Source of the DNA: an uncultured Draconibacterium sp.
Lineage (GTDB): Bacteria; Bacteroidota; Bacteroidia; Bacteroidales; Prolixibacteraceae
Length of the DNA: 64,000 nucleotides
Direction: 5' to 3'
NCBI RefSeq assembly: GCF_963676815.1
Contig: NZ_OY781365.1
Location: 3,072,501-3,136,500 of the forward strand
The position numbers and the translations under genes were made by a program. Numbering within the stretch: the stretch's first letter is position 1; each line of letters starts with the position of its first letter. This document shows, piece by piece, positions 1 to 8,966 of the stretch. The notes under the pieces were generated by a model. That model searched no databases and was not told the DNA's origin. It was given only the letters and a program-made list of their open reading frames with translations.

Positions 1-142
1 AAGTTGGAAGCATCAAAAGTGAGCTGTTTTTACCGGCCAGTCCTTTTGCCATTTCGTCTAAAAAGGCGTTCACTACCTCCTTCATTTTAATATCGTCAGC
101 CGTCATTTTGTGGCTTTTCAGAAATTCAGTTGCTTTGGTCAT
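1..142 (-). CDS. Hexokinase-like protein, N-terminal fragment (runs off window)
   Basis: Only the first 47 codons are present; the rest lies to the left of the window. The start ATG is the CAT at 140-142. The visible peptide ends in EMAKGLAGKNSSLLMLPT. This resembles the N-terminus of Bacteroidota hexokinases, in which a helical lead-in is followed by a GLAG..SSL.MLPTY segment. If the call is right, the enzyme phosphorylates hexoses released by neighbouring glycosidases in the cytoplasm. It lies 30 nt downstream of the fucosidase on the same strand, so co-transcription is likely. The family call is by recollection of the motif on a short fragment, so confidence is moderate. Confidence 0.5.
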   Translation of the reverse strand, partial: MTKATEFLKSHKMTADDIKMKEVVNAFLDEMAKGLAGKNSSLLMLPT

Positions 143-172
143 AATACTATTCTGTTTATTTGGTTATGCTTT

Positions 173-1546
173 TTAAAGTACGTTTTCAAGTTTAAAAACC
201 CAGGCAGAAGTACGTGTTAGTTTACCCGGACTTAATACGGGCGCTGAAATGGTAATTGTTTTACCTGATTTTTTGAATTGTATATCGCCCTGGTAGCCTA
301 GCAGATTAACCGATGATGCTTTTTTCAATCCTTTTATTTTTAGATCAGAAGTTGGATACTGCGTACAATGTACGTACAGATCTTTTCCTTTTTTTGTAAA
401 ATATACATCAGCGATATCATTGTTTTCTGCACCTTCCCATTTTCTGGTTTCGTAAATGGCTTCGCCGTTTGTCTCCAGCCAGTTGCCAATATCAAGCAGG
501 CGTTGTTGCTGAATTACAGGAATGCGACCATCGGCAGTTGGACCAACATCGAGGAGAAGATTGCCTCCTCCCGCAACTTTTTCAATCAGCAAGTGAATAA
601 GTGCTTCAGAACTCATGTAGTTTTCAACGGTTTCAATCTGGTTGTTTCCAAACGAGGTTCCTATTCCCCTGCATTCTTCCCAAACTTTTTCCAGACCGTC
701 ACTTTTTCCTTCGTGAACCAAATCGTACTCGGTTGTAAAAAATCCACCGTGTTTGCTGCGTGTTTCTTTTCCCCATCGGTCGTTAACACAAATCTGGTCT
801 TTAACCGGCGATTCGTTGTAAAGCCATGCCAGAAACTCGGTACTTTTCCAGTCTTCACTTGGGTGATCCCACTCGCCATCAGTCCACAAGATATCAGGTT
901 CGTAACTGGTAACCAGGTCTTTCATTTGCGGAATCATATGGTCGTCGACATATTTTTGCAGGTTGTTGTGGTAAAGCGGATTGTACCATTCGTAAAGCGA
1001 ATAATAAAATCCCATGTGCAGGCCGGCGTCTTTGACAGCAGTTGTTAAATCGCCACAAATATCGCGGTGCGGACCAATGTCAACACTGTTCCAGTTCCAG
1101 CTTTGCGCACTTGGCCACAGTGTAAATCCCTCGTGATGTTTCGAGGTTAAAACCACATATTTTGCTCCGGCACGTTTAAATAAATCGGCCCATTGTTCCG
1201 GATTCCAGTGTTGCGCTTTAAACTGGGGGGCAAAGTCCTGATAAAGGAAATTTTCGCCATACATTTTGTTATGGTATTCGCGAAATAGTTTTCCGGCTTT
1301 GCTATCGTCATTAATTCGGAAGCCATACCACTCAGCGTATTTGGCATAAACACCAATATCGGCATTTGCCGGTGCCCATGCCGGAACCGAGTACACGCCC
1401 CAGTGAATAAAAATGCCAAACTTAACATCCTCAAACCATTGAGGAACCGGTCGGCTATCAATCGATTTCCAGTTTGAATCGTATTTCTGAGCGTAGGAAA
1501 TTGTAATTAGCAGAGAAAAGCAAAACGGCAAAAGAAGTCGTTTCAT
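173..1546 (-). CDS. Alpha-L-fucosidase, GH29, exported
   Basis: This 457-residue retaining glycosidase removes terminal alpha-L-fucose from glycans. Residues 1-19 form a Sec signal peptide ending near SYA-QKY, so it acts in the periplasm or on the cell surface. GH29 landmarks follow in order: FGIFIHWGVYSVPA (about 43-56), TSKHHEGFTLWPS (134-146), YYSLYEWYNPLY (181-192, close to the human FUCA1 type, hence GH29-A-like) and ILWTDGEW (219-226), where Asp223 is the expected nucleophile. A beta-sandwich C-terminal region follows from about residue 350. Length is normal for the catalytic plus C-terminal domain form. It is probably co-transcribed with the hexokinase-like gene. A palindrome with an AAACGTTT core lies about 35 nt upstream and may be an operator. 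Confidence 0.93.
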   Translation of the reverse strand: MKRLLLPFCFSLLITISYAQKYDSNWKSIDSRPVPQWFEDVKFGIFIHWGVYSVPAWAPANADIGVYAKYAEWYGFRINDDSKAGKLFREYHNKMYGENFLYQDFAPQFKAQHWNPEQWADLFKRAGAKYVVLTSKHHEGFTLWPSAQSWNWNSVDIGPHRDICGDLTTAVKDAGLHMGFYYSLYEWYNPLYHNNLQKYVDDHMIPQMKDLVTSYEPDILWTDGEWDHPSEDWKSTEFLAWLYNESPVKDQICVNDRWGKETRSKHGGFFTTEYDLVHEGKSDGLEKVWEECRGIGTSFGNNQIETVENYMSSEALIHLLIEKVAGGGNLLLDVGPTADGRIPVIQQQRLLDIGNWLETNGEAIYETRKWEGAENNDIADVYFTKKGKDLYVHCTQYPTSDLKIKGLKKASSVNLLGYQGDIQFKKSGKTITISAPVLSPGKLTRTSAWVFKLENVL

Positions 1547-1578
1547 TTTGTTGGTTTTAGATTATGATTTAAGTTATA

Positions 1579-1593
1579 CAGAAAACGTTTCTG
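1579..1593. promoter_or_regulatory. Candidate LacI-family-like operator palindrome
   Basis: CAGAAAACGTTTCTG is a 15-bp palindrome centred on CG, in the 100-nt divergent gap between the GH29 gene and the Asp-box lipoprotein gene. LacI/GalR-family regulators commonly bind palindromes with an AA-CG-TT core. No LacI-type gene lies in the window, so the regulator is unknown. A chance palindrome in AT-rich DNA is possible. Confidence 0.35.
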
Positions 1594-1646
1594 ATACCAT
1601 AAACTTACTATTATTTTTATTTTAGTTTTATAAAAAAAATAGATTC

Positions 1647-2684
1647 ATGAAATTTCTTCTCTTTTTCGCTGTGGTTCTGCTGTTATTTTCTTGTCAAACA
1701 AATCCTAAAAAACAATTCGATGTTGCTTTTTCAGAACTAAATACAAATACTGAGGCCAGCTTTCGAGGCCTCTATGTAGTTGATGAAAACGTTGTGTGGG
1801 CGAGTGGTTCGGGAGGAACAGTGTTGGTATCGACCGACAGTGGTAGTAGTTGGAAAGATGTTAAGATACCGGGAACAGAGCAAAACGATTTCCGCAGTAT
1901 TCATGCCTGGGACGAAAATGCTGCCATCGTATTTGGTGTTGCCGGCCCTGATTTTGGATACAAAACCATTGATGGCGGGGCTACCTGGAATGTCGTTTTC
2001 AGGGATACTACAAGTGGCTTGTTTTTCAATTCAGTAAAGTTTGCTGATGCACAAAATGGTTTGGCGGTCAGCGATCCGATTGAAGGTAAGTTTTTTGTAT
2101 TACGGACAGAAGATGCCGGAAATACCTGGACGCAAGTTCAGGATTTGCCACCTGTTGAAGAAGGAGAGGCTAACTTTGCAGCATCGAATACATGTATTGA
2201 ATATTTGCCGTCGGGGAAAGCATGGATCGCCAGTGGTGGTAAAGCAGCTCGCGTATTTTATTCTGATGACTTTGGAAAATCGTGGAGCGTAAGTAAAACG
2301 CCAATGGTTCGCGGATTGGCATCGTCAGGAATATTTTCTGTTGCCTTTAAAAATGACAGAGAAGGAATAATAGTAGGTGGAATTTACGATCAGCCGGAAT
2401 TGAATACCAATATAGCATCATATACTTTTGATGGAGGGGTTACCTGGCAGCCTGCCGTATCAATGCCAAAAGAATACCGCTCGTGTGTACAAGAAGTAAA
2501 ATCGGGTGACGATTCGTTTGTATTTGCAATTGGGAAAACCGGTTGCGATATTTCAACTGACGGCGGCGAGAACTGGAATTTTCTTTCGGATGAAGGTTAT
2601 TATACATTTCGCGCAATTCCGGGAAAATTGGAAGGTTTTGCTGCCGGGAGCAGTGGACGGATTGCCAAAGTAATTTTTGAATAA
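1647..2684 (+). CDS. YCF48-like Asp-box beta-propeller lipoprotein
   Basis: This 345-residue protein has a lipoprotein signal (MKFLLFFAVVLLLFSC, Cys16), so it is probably anchored in the outer membrane. The mature part carries repeated BNR/Asp-box motifs: STDSGSSWKDV, TIDGGATWNVV, TEDAGNTWTQV, YSDDFGKSWSV, TFDGGVTWQPA and STDGGENWNFL. These point to a beta-propeller of the YCF48/sialidase-like superfamily. Such proteins are often labelled oxidoreductase in Bacteroidota, but no catalytic residues support an enzyme. It is divergent from GH29 and convergent with a GH20 gene, so a role near glycan use is possible but unproven. Confidence 0.8.
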   Translation: MKFLLFFAVVLLLFSCQTNPKKQFDVAFSELNTNTEASFRGLYVVDENVVWASGSGGTVLVSTDSGSSWKDVKIPGTEQNDFRSIHAWDENAAIVFGVAGPDFGYKTIDGGATWNVVFRDTTSGLFFNSVKFADAQNGLAVSDPIEGKFFVLRTEDAGNTWTQVQDLPPVEEGEANFAASNTCIEYLPSGKAWIASGGKAARVFYSDDFGKSWSVSKTPMVRGLASSGIFSVAFKNDREGIIVGGIYDQPELNTNIASYTFDGGVTWQPAVSMPKEYRSCVQEVKSGDDSFVFAIGKTGCDISTDGGENWNFLSDEGYYTFRAIPGKLEGFAAGSSGRIAKVIFE

Positions 2685-2690
2685 CAAAAA

Positions 2691-2714
2691 ACGGGCTGCA
2701 ATTTTGCAACCCGT
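2691..2714. terminator. Bidirectional terminator between propeller gene and GH20
   Basis: ACGGG-c-TGCA pairs with TGCA-a-CCCGT around a 4-nt loop. Six A's on its left side (2685-2690) give a U-tract for minus-strand transcripts from the GH20 gene. The plus-strand tail is weaker. Confidence 0.75.
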
Positions 2715-2743
2715 CTTCAATATTTTAATCCAATTAATTTTTT

Positions 2744-4285
2744 CTATTCTTCCCACGGAACCAGGGCTGATTTGTAATAATCGATACCCAATGCCTCGAA
2801 ACGTTTGCCATGTTTTGCTAAACGTGTTTTGTATTCATCCCAGTTTCTTTCAGCTGGTGCTGTCCATCCAATTTCGGCGTATCCCGGCAGACGAGGGAAA
2901 GTCATGTATTCTACTTCGTCGATATTGGTAACTGTTTCCGACCAAAGAGGTGCTTCAATTCCCAAAATATTCTCTTTGGTAATGCCTTCAACCAATGTTG
3001 CCGGATCCCAATCGTAACCATGATCAACTTCAATATAACCTGCCCAATGTAAACCAAGGTGAGTTGTTGAATCGTACTGCATATCGAGGTATGCACGCGC
3101 TGCTGGCGACATTAATACCTGTGCACCTTTTTCAACACCCATGGTTGTGTTTTCAATATCGGCCCAGAATTGTACGGTAACATCGTCGATTAGTTTGGCA
3201 TTGGCAATTTCGTCCCAACCGATAATTTTCTTGTCGTATTTTTTTACAATGTCTTGCACCTTATTTACAAAATACACATAATCGTCATGCGCTGTAACAT
3301 GAGATTCGTCGCCACCAATGTGGATATACGGGCCAGGAGTTATCTCGGCCAGTTCGCGAATTACATCGTCGATAAACTGGTAAGTAATTTCTTTGTCGGT
3401 GCAAAGTGTACTGAATCCAACCTCGGTTCCGGTGTAAAGTTCGCGTGCTTTTCCGTCGCAATTTAATTCGGCATACGATGCTAGTGCTGCGTTGGTGTGT
3501 CCCGGCATATCAATTTCAGGTACGATCATAATCTGCCGATCGGCAGCATACTGAACCAGTTCTTTGTATTGCTCTTGAGTATAGAAGCCGCCTTCACCGC
3601 CACCAACTTCTGTTTGGCCACCGATTTCAGTAAGTTTTGGCCACGACTTGATTTCAATTCTCCAGCCTTGATCGTCCGATAAATGCAGGTGAAGTACATT
3701 CATTTTATACATGGCCAGAAAATCGATGTATTGTTTTACTTCCTCAACATTGAAAAAATGGCGCGAAACATCGAGCATTGAACCACGGTAGTAATATTCC
3801 GGAGAATCGGTAATAGTTCCGGTAGGAACATATAGAGGCAGCGCGTTATCATTAGCAACAGGTAATGTTTGCAGAAGCGTTTGAAGGCCAAAGAAACATC
3901 CTGCGGCGTCGGCACCCTTTATTGATATCAGGTTTTTGTTAATTTTTAGCTCATAACTTTGCTTGTTTAATTCTCCGTCTTCAGCAATTGAAATATAAAC
4001 TCCTTTAGAGGGAGTACTATTAGTTGTTTTTGTTTCTGCCGAATTTCCCGTAAGCTGGTTGATTTTTTCTGCTAAAAATTCAGCAGTACTAAGTAGTCCC
4101 GCAGGTCCTTCTTGTACATATATCAAACTTGCCTTTGTGAGGTTATAGCCGTCGCCGGTTGCTGTTACACTTGTTGGCTTTGGAATGAATGCCGTTTGGG
4201 TAAGATCGGTTTCAATTTTCTCTGAACAGGATTGAAACATAGACATGAGGATTACTAAAATTGACAATACTGATATCTTTCTCAT
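2744..4285 (-). CDS. Beta-N-acetylhexosaminidase, GH20, lipoprotein
   Basis: This 513-residue enzyme removes terminal GlcNAc or GalNAc from glycoconjugates by substrate-assisted catalysis. The lipobox MFQSC places Cys20 at the lipidated N-terminus, so it is membrane-anchored outside the cytoplasm. Residues about 30-155 form the GH20b accessory domain. The TIM barrel begins near YYYRGSMLDVSRHFF (164-178) and includes HLHLSDDQGWRIE (199-211) and VPEIDMPGHT (255-264). The catalytic pair Asp326-Glu327 lies in HIGGDESH. Length is typical of the bacterial two-domain form. It lies near GH29 and SusCD, which fits degradation of fucosylated, hexosamine-rich glycans. Confidence 0.93.
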   Translation of the reverse strand: MRKISVLSILVILMSMFQSCSEKIETDLTQTAFIPKPTSVTATGDGYNLTKASLIYVQEGPAGLLSTAEFLAEKINQLTGNSAETKTTNSTPSKGVYISIAEDGELNKQSYELKINKNLISIKGADAAGCFFGLQTLLQTLPVANDNALPLYVPTGTITDSPEYYYRGSMLDVSRHFFNVEEVKQYIDFLAMYKMNVLHLHLSDDQGWRIEIKSWPKLTEIGGQTEVGGGEGGFYTQEQYKELVQYAADRQIMIVPEIDMPGHTNAALASYAELNCDGKARELYTGTEVGFSTLCTDKEITYQFIDDVIRELAEITPGPYIHIGGDESHVTAHDDYVYFVNKVQDIVKKYDKKIIGWDEIANAKLIDDVTVQFWADIENTTMGVEKGAQVLMSPAARAYLDMQYDSTTHLGLHWAGYIEVDHGYDWDPATLVEGITKENILGIEAPLWSETVTNIDEVEYMTFPRLPGYAEIGWTAPAERNWDEYKTRLAKHGKRFEALGIDYYKSALVPWEE

Positions 4286-4420
4286 CTAGTTAGTTTTTAA
4301 AAAATTTAAATAGATGATAAAAATATGGAAAAAATTTAATATTCGAACTAATTATTTGCGTTTTTGCACGATAAAAAGAGTTGCTAATTACCAAAAATAT
4401 TTTTTACTGAATTTCTGTTT

Positions 4421-5308
4421 TTAATAGCGCTCAAATGTTTTGAGTTTATCGCTCAACGGCTCAGGGTGAATGGTGGTAATAAAACCAAATTCTTTTTTAA
4501 TGGCCTTTTCAATTTTGGTGCAAATTTCATGTGTTTCAAACAAGGTCATCTCTGGTGGAAGTTTAATGTGGCAGCTCATTTCAGTGTGATGTCCATAGTG
4601 ATGCAAATGAATGTGATGCAGGTTTACCTGAATTTTGCAATTCATGGAAACTGTTTTATGAATCTTTTCCAATAACTCATCAGAAGGGCTTTCCCCAAGT
4701 AGGGACTTGATCTCTTTTGCCAAAATCTCATAACTGGCATAGGCAATTAAAATTGCAACGATAATACTTAACACAGCGTCAGTCCACCAAAATGATCTTC
4801 CAAGCGCTATACCAATCAATACAATAACCGATGAAAGAGCGTCGGTTCGGTGGTGCCATCCATCAGCAATTAGCATGCTGGAATTAATCTTTTTCCCTGC
4901 CCAAAAAGAATATTGAGTCAGCAACTCATTTACAACAACGGATATTATAATTGCAATCCATGCAAAGGTGCTGTAATATGTATGTTCCCTTTCTCCAAAC
5001 TTTTCAATACCATTCAGTATAAAATCGAATGCTACAATTGCCAAAACAACACCGATAATGATGGCTGCAATATGTTCGGCTCTTCCATGTCCAAACGGAT
5101 GATCGTCGTCGGCTGGTTTTCGCGAAATTTTTCCCCCGATTAATACAATTGCCGAAGTAACAACATCGGAAATCGAATGCCAGGCATCAGCAACCAAAGC
5201 TAAAGAGCCTGTTGATACGCCTGCCCAGTATTTTAAAGAGGAAAGCAAAATGTTTCCAATAATGGAGAACCATCCGGTACGTACCGTATATTTCCTACTA
5301 TCTTCCAT
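4421..5308 (-). CDS. Cation diffusion facilitator (CDF) metal exporter
   Basis: This 295-residue inner-membrane antiporter of the CDF family (PF01545) probably exports Zn2+ or a similar divalent ion against protons. The first ATG is the CAT at 5306-5308 (MEDSRKY); reading further upstream would need a TTG start. The TM2 motif DAWHSISD and the TM5 motif DGWHHRTD give an HD-HD metal-site pattern, which in known CDF members favours zinc. HPFGHGRAEH follows TM2. The cytoplasmic C-terminal domain is rich in His (LHHIHLHHYGHH), as expected for a regulatory metal-binding domain. No metal-responsive regulator is adjacent. Substrate is inferred. Confidence 0.9.
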   Translation of the reverse strand: MEDSRKYTVRTGWFSIIGNILLSSLKYWAGVSTGSLALVADAWHSISDVVTSAIVLIGGKISRKPADDDHPFGHGRAEHIAAIIIGVVLAIVAFDFILNGIEKFGEREHTYYSTFAWIAIIISVVVNELLTQYSFWAGKKINSSMLIADGWHHRTDALSSVIVLIGIALGRSFWWTDAVLSIIVAILIAYASYEILAKEIKSLLGESPSDELLEKIHKTVSMNCKIQVNLHHIHLHHYGHHTEMSCHIKLPPEMTLFETHEICTKIEKAIKKEFGFITTIHPEPLSDKLKTFERY

Positions 5309-5800
5309 TGGTAATTTTATGGGTTTAAAAGTAGCAAAAACAGCCAATAAACCGAAAAGTTTGTTTTTGCTGGTTTGTCCTTTTGATTTATTGAGCCTTG
5401 AGTTTGCCTAAGTTGAATAAAATGAGGCAACTAGAGTATGTTGGGGTTGTTGATGTCTGTCATCGTGATGCACATTTGTAAAGAATTTTGTCAATTTGTT
5501 TTGTGACTTAATTTAAATTTCCAAAATGTTAAGATAAGTATAAATATTTAAACAAAATGAGATGGTAATTAAACATTTTTAACAATTAAGTGTTTTTTTG
5601 TTTTCGCGTGTGTTTAAAAGCAGATGTGCGACCAATTAAAACTAAATCAATACCGCGATTATAAAAATGGTGAGTATAAATTTTTAAGATATTTCCAGTT
5701 AATAACCTTAAGAGTTAGTTAGAGTGAATTTTAAATCTGGTTACAGGTTTGAAAAGCTTGAGTTGTTGACTCTTTTTTTAATCAAATTAATTTATTGTTT
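5309..5800. other. Long AT-rich leader region upstream of susC
   Basis: About 490 nt separate the divergent CDF and susC genes. No protein-coding frame is convincing. An inverted repeat TTGCCT...AGGCAA (about 5404-5430) and a small hairpin (GAGT-TGTTG-ACTC, then seven T's; about 5760-5778) lie in the susC leader. The second could act as an attenuator, but stems are short. I could not find a clean TTG/TAnnTTTG promoter pair. Confidence 0.4.
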
Positions 5801-8800
5801 ATGAAAAAAATTGCATTGTTGATCTTGGGGGTTCTCTTATTGGGAACGCAGTTCGCTAATGCACAGAGTAAAATCATCACGGGAACAGTTACAAGTTCCG
5901 AAGATGGTACTTCCATACCGGGGGTTTCTGTGCTGGTAAAAGGAACAACCGTTGGTACGATTACAAATATCGATGGGTATTATGAAATTCAGACTCCGGA
6001 AGATGCGGACGTACTGATTTTCTCATTTGTTGGTATGAAAACCACAGAAAAGGCAATAACCGGATCGGTTGTTGACGTAAGCCTGGAATCAGATGTACTG
6101 GGTTTGGATGAAGTTATGGTTGTTGCATTTGGTACCGCAAAAAAGGAATCATTAACCGGTTCTGCTGCAGTAGTTGGTCAAAAAGAAATTGAGTCGCGCT
6201 CTGTTTCTTCTGTTGCGCAGGTTTTAACCGGATCTACAACAGGGGTACAAACCACTGCCGGATCGGGTCAGCCGGGTAGTTCTCCCGCTATTCGTATTCG
6301 TGGTATTGGTACATTAAACACTTCTGCCGACCCACTTATTATTTTAGATGGTGTTCAGTACGAAGGTAATATGTCGAGTTTGAACCCGGGTGATATTGCT
6401 TCGATGACCGTACTTAAAGATGCTGCATCAACAGCACTTTACGGTTCACGTGCTGCAAACGGTGTTATTATTATTACCACAAAATCAGGTTCGAAAGGAA
6501 CTGAAAGTTTAACTGTTTCGCTAAAAGCACAGGGTGGTATTATCGATCAGGCTTTGCCAAATTACGAAGCAGTTAATGCTCAGAATTACTACGAATTGCA
6601 GGCCGAAGCTTTCGCACAGGGAAGATATTGGTCGGGTAACAACGAAACAATTGCTGATGCCAGAGCTTATGCTTACGAGAATATCTATTCTCAGTTGAGG
6701 TATAATCCTTTTGTTGGAATTGCAAATGATCAGATTGTTGGATCAGACGGTAAAATTAACCCTAATGCAGTGGTTGGTTTCCCTGATCTTGACTGGTACG
6801 ATGCAGCGAAACAAACCGGTTACCGCCAAAACTACGATTTAAGTTTGGCAGGTGGTAGCGAAAAAACAAGCTACTTCTATTCGTTGGGTTATTTAGATGA
6901 AAGAGGATATGTTGTAAAGTCGGATTACGAACGCTTTAACACTCGTTTTAATATTGATTTTGATGTGAAAGACTGGTTGCAGTTGGGATCAAATATCTAC
7001 GGTACATTAATTACAAGTGATATTGGTTCTTTAGAGTCGGCAACCTACGCCAACCCATTCCGTAACGCACGAATGACAGCACCTATTTATCCTATTTACC
7101 TGGTTGACCAGGCAACAGGAGATTATATTTTAGACGGTGCCGGTGAAAGACAATACGATGATGGTGGTCTTCACTCGCGTCCGATTAACGCCGGTAGGAA
7201 CGCTATTGCAGAGTTAGACTGGAACAGCGAAGACTATAAGAGAAATAACGTTGGTAACCGTTCATACGCACGTTTTACCTTAATGGAAGGGCTTACTGCT
7301 ACACTTAATGCAGGTGTTGATATTCAGAACTATCATTATAAACGCTTTGAAAATGCTAAAATTGGTGATGGTGCGCCAACAGGACGTTTAGGCGAAACCC
7401 GTTACAGAAGAACAACGGTTAACTTTAACCAGCTTGTTAATTATGAAAAAACATTTGATGAAGTTCATAATTTAAGTGTATTGCTTGGTCACGAATCGTA
7501 TAAACGTGAATATACATACCAACGTGGTTTTAAAAACCAGTTTATTGTTGATGGTATTTACGAGTTGAACAACTTTGTTAATACTTCAACAAACACCAGT
7601 TACACTACCTTGAAAACCACTGAAGGTTATTTCGCACGACTGAAATACAATTACGATAACAAGTACTACATCGAAGGTTCATTCCGTCGTGATGGTTCTT
7701 CTGCTTTCCACCAGGATGTTCGTTGGGGTAACTTCTACTCAGTTGGTGGTAGCTGGAGAATTGATCAGGAACAATTTATTGCCAGCGTCGACTGGGTGAA
7801 TAGTTTGAAATTAAGAGCATCGTATGGTGAAGTTGGTAACGACAACATCGGATCATATGGTTACCAAGCCCTTTACGAAACTTATCCTAATGCTGAAACT
7901 CCGGGTATTCGTTGGAGTACAGTAGGTAACACAGCATTAACCTGGGAGGTAAATAAAACTTTCGATATTGCTGTTGATTTTGCATTGTTAGATCGTATTA
8001 GTGGTACATTTGAATGGTTCAACCGCAAATCAGACGACCTGTTATACAGTATGCCACTGCCTCCAACAATGGGATTGATGGAGCAGCCACGAAACATTGC
8101 TGCATTGGTTAACCGTGGTTTCGAAATTCATTTGGAAGGCGACATTGTAAGAACAAACGATTTTACCTGGAATATGAGTTTAATGGGGTCGACCATCGAC
8201 AACGAAATTACTTCTATTCCTGATCCATTTGTTACCGGAACAAAAAGATGGGCAGAAGGCCACTCGATTTACGATTTCTGGTTGCGCAAATTCTACGATG
8301 TTAATCCTGACAACGGTGCAACACGATTCCACGTTTGGGAAGATGTTACCAACGAAGCCGGCGAAGTTATTGGAACTGAACTGGGATACGACGATAACGG
8401 CGAACCAATTCTCACAGAAGACATGAACGAAGCCGGTTACGGATATGTTGGCGCATCAGCATTCCCAAAACTACAGGGATCAATTGGTAATAATTTCTCT
8501 TTTAAAGGATTTACTTTGAGCACGCTGTTAACTTATTCAGTAGGTGGCGAAATGTTTGATGGAATTTACCAGGGAATGCTTGGGTCAACTGTTGGTGAGT
8601 CGTATCATCCTGATGTGATGAATTCATGGATGGAGCCTGGAGATGTTACCGATTTCCCAAGATTGCAGTATGCTAACTCTGATTTATATGCTTCATCAGA
8701 TTTCTTCCTTGTTTCATCAAATTATTTAAACATCAGAAACGTAACCTTAAGCTACGATTTTTCGAAACAACTTCTTAGCAAGTTAGATTTGGGTCAGCTA

Positions 8801-8944
8801 AGTGTGTTTGTAACCGGAGAGAACCTGCATATGTTTACCGCAAGAAAAGGACTAAATCCAACATATAACTTTGCCGGTACACAAGATGGCATGGCTTACA
8901 ATCCTAGCAGATCTTTCATATTAGGCTTTAGTTTGCAGTTTTAA
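5801..8944 (+). CDS. SusC/RagA-type TonB-linked outer-membrane transporter
   Basis: This 1047-residue outer-membrane channel imports large nutrients, usually oligosaccharides or peptides, using TonB energy and a SusD lid. The ATG at 5801 (MKKIALL) is chosen over an in-frame TTG two codons upstream. In order: signal peptide (1-22), CarboxypepD-reg-like domain (about 25-105, starting IITGTVTSSEDG), TonB-dependent plug with RIRGIGTLNTSADPLIILDG and DAASTALYGSRAANGVII, then a long beta-barrel ending in an aromatic-rich strand (FILGFSLQF). Size and signatures are standard for the SusC family. The SusD gene follows after 22 nt. Substrate cannot be read from sequence; nearby GH29/GH20 genes make fucosylated hexosamine glycans a reasonable guess. 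Confidence 0.96.
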   Translation: MKKIALLILGVLLLGTQFANAQSKIITGTVTSSEDGTSIPGVSVLVKGTTVGTITNIDGYYEIQTPEDADVLIFSFVGMKTTEKAITGSVVDVSLESDVLGLDEVMVVAFGTAKKESLTGSAAVVGQKEIESRSVSSVAQVLTGSTTGVQTTAGSGQPGSSPAIRIRGIGTLNTSADPLIILDGVQYEGNMSSLNPGDIASMTVLKDAASTALYGSRAANGVIIITTKSGSKGTESLTVSLKAQGGIIDQALPNYEAVNAQNYYELQAEAFAQGRYWSGNNETIADARAYAYENIYSQLRYNPFVGIANDQIVGSDGKINPNAVVGFPDLDWYDAAKQTGYRQNYDLSLAGGSEKTSYFYSLGYLDERGYVVKSDYERFNTRFNIDFDVKDWLQLGSNIYGTLITSDIGSLESATYANPFRNARMTAPIYPIYLVDQATGDYILDGAGERQYDDGGLHSRPINAGRNAIAELDWNSEDYKRNNVGNRSYARFTLMEGLTATLNAGVDIQNYHYKRFENAKIGDGAPTGRLGETRYRRTTVNFNQLVNYEKTFDEVHNLSVLLGHESYKREYTYQRGFKNQFIVDGIYELNNFVNTSTNTSYTTLKTTEGYFARLKYNYDNKYYIEGSFRRDGSSAFHQDVRWGNFYSVGGSWRIDQEQFIASVDWVNSLKLRASYGEVGNDNIGSYGYQALYETYPNAETPGIRWSTVGNTALTWEVNKTFDIAVDFALLDRISGTFEWFNRKSDDLLYSMPLPPTMGLMEQPRNIAALVNRGFEIHLEGDIVRTNDFTWNMSLMGSTIDNEITSIPDPFVTGTKRWAEGHSIYDFWLRKFYDVNPDNGATRFHVWEDVTNEAGEVIGTELGYDDNGEPILTEDMNEAGYGYVGASAFPKLQGSIGNNFSFKGFTLSTLLTYSVGGEMFDGIYQGMLGSTVGESYHPDVMNSWMEPGDVTDFPRLQYANSDLYASSDFFLVSSNYLNIRNVTLSYDFSKQLLSKLDLGQLSVFVTGENLHMFTARKGLNPTYNFAGTQDGMAYNPSRSFILGFSLQF

Positions 8945-8966
8945 TCAATAGAAAAAGTATACTAAA

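Noticed and set aside
368..1048. 226-codon plus-strand open frame opposite the fucosidase gene
   Set aside because: It lies wholly inside GH29 on the other strand, has no domain and no promoter, and the GH29 frame has full catalytic motifs.
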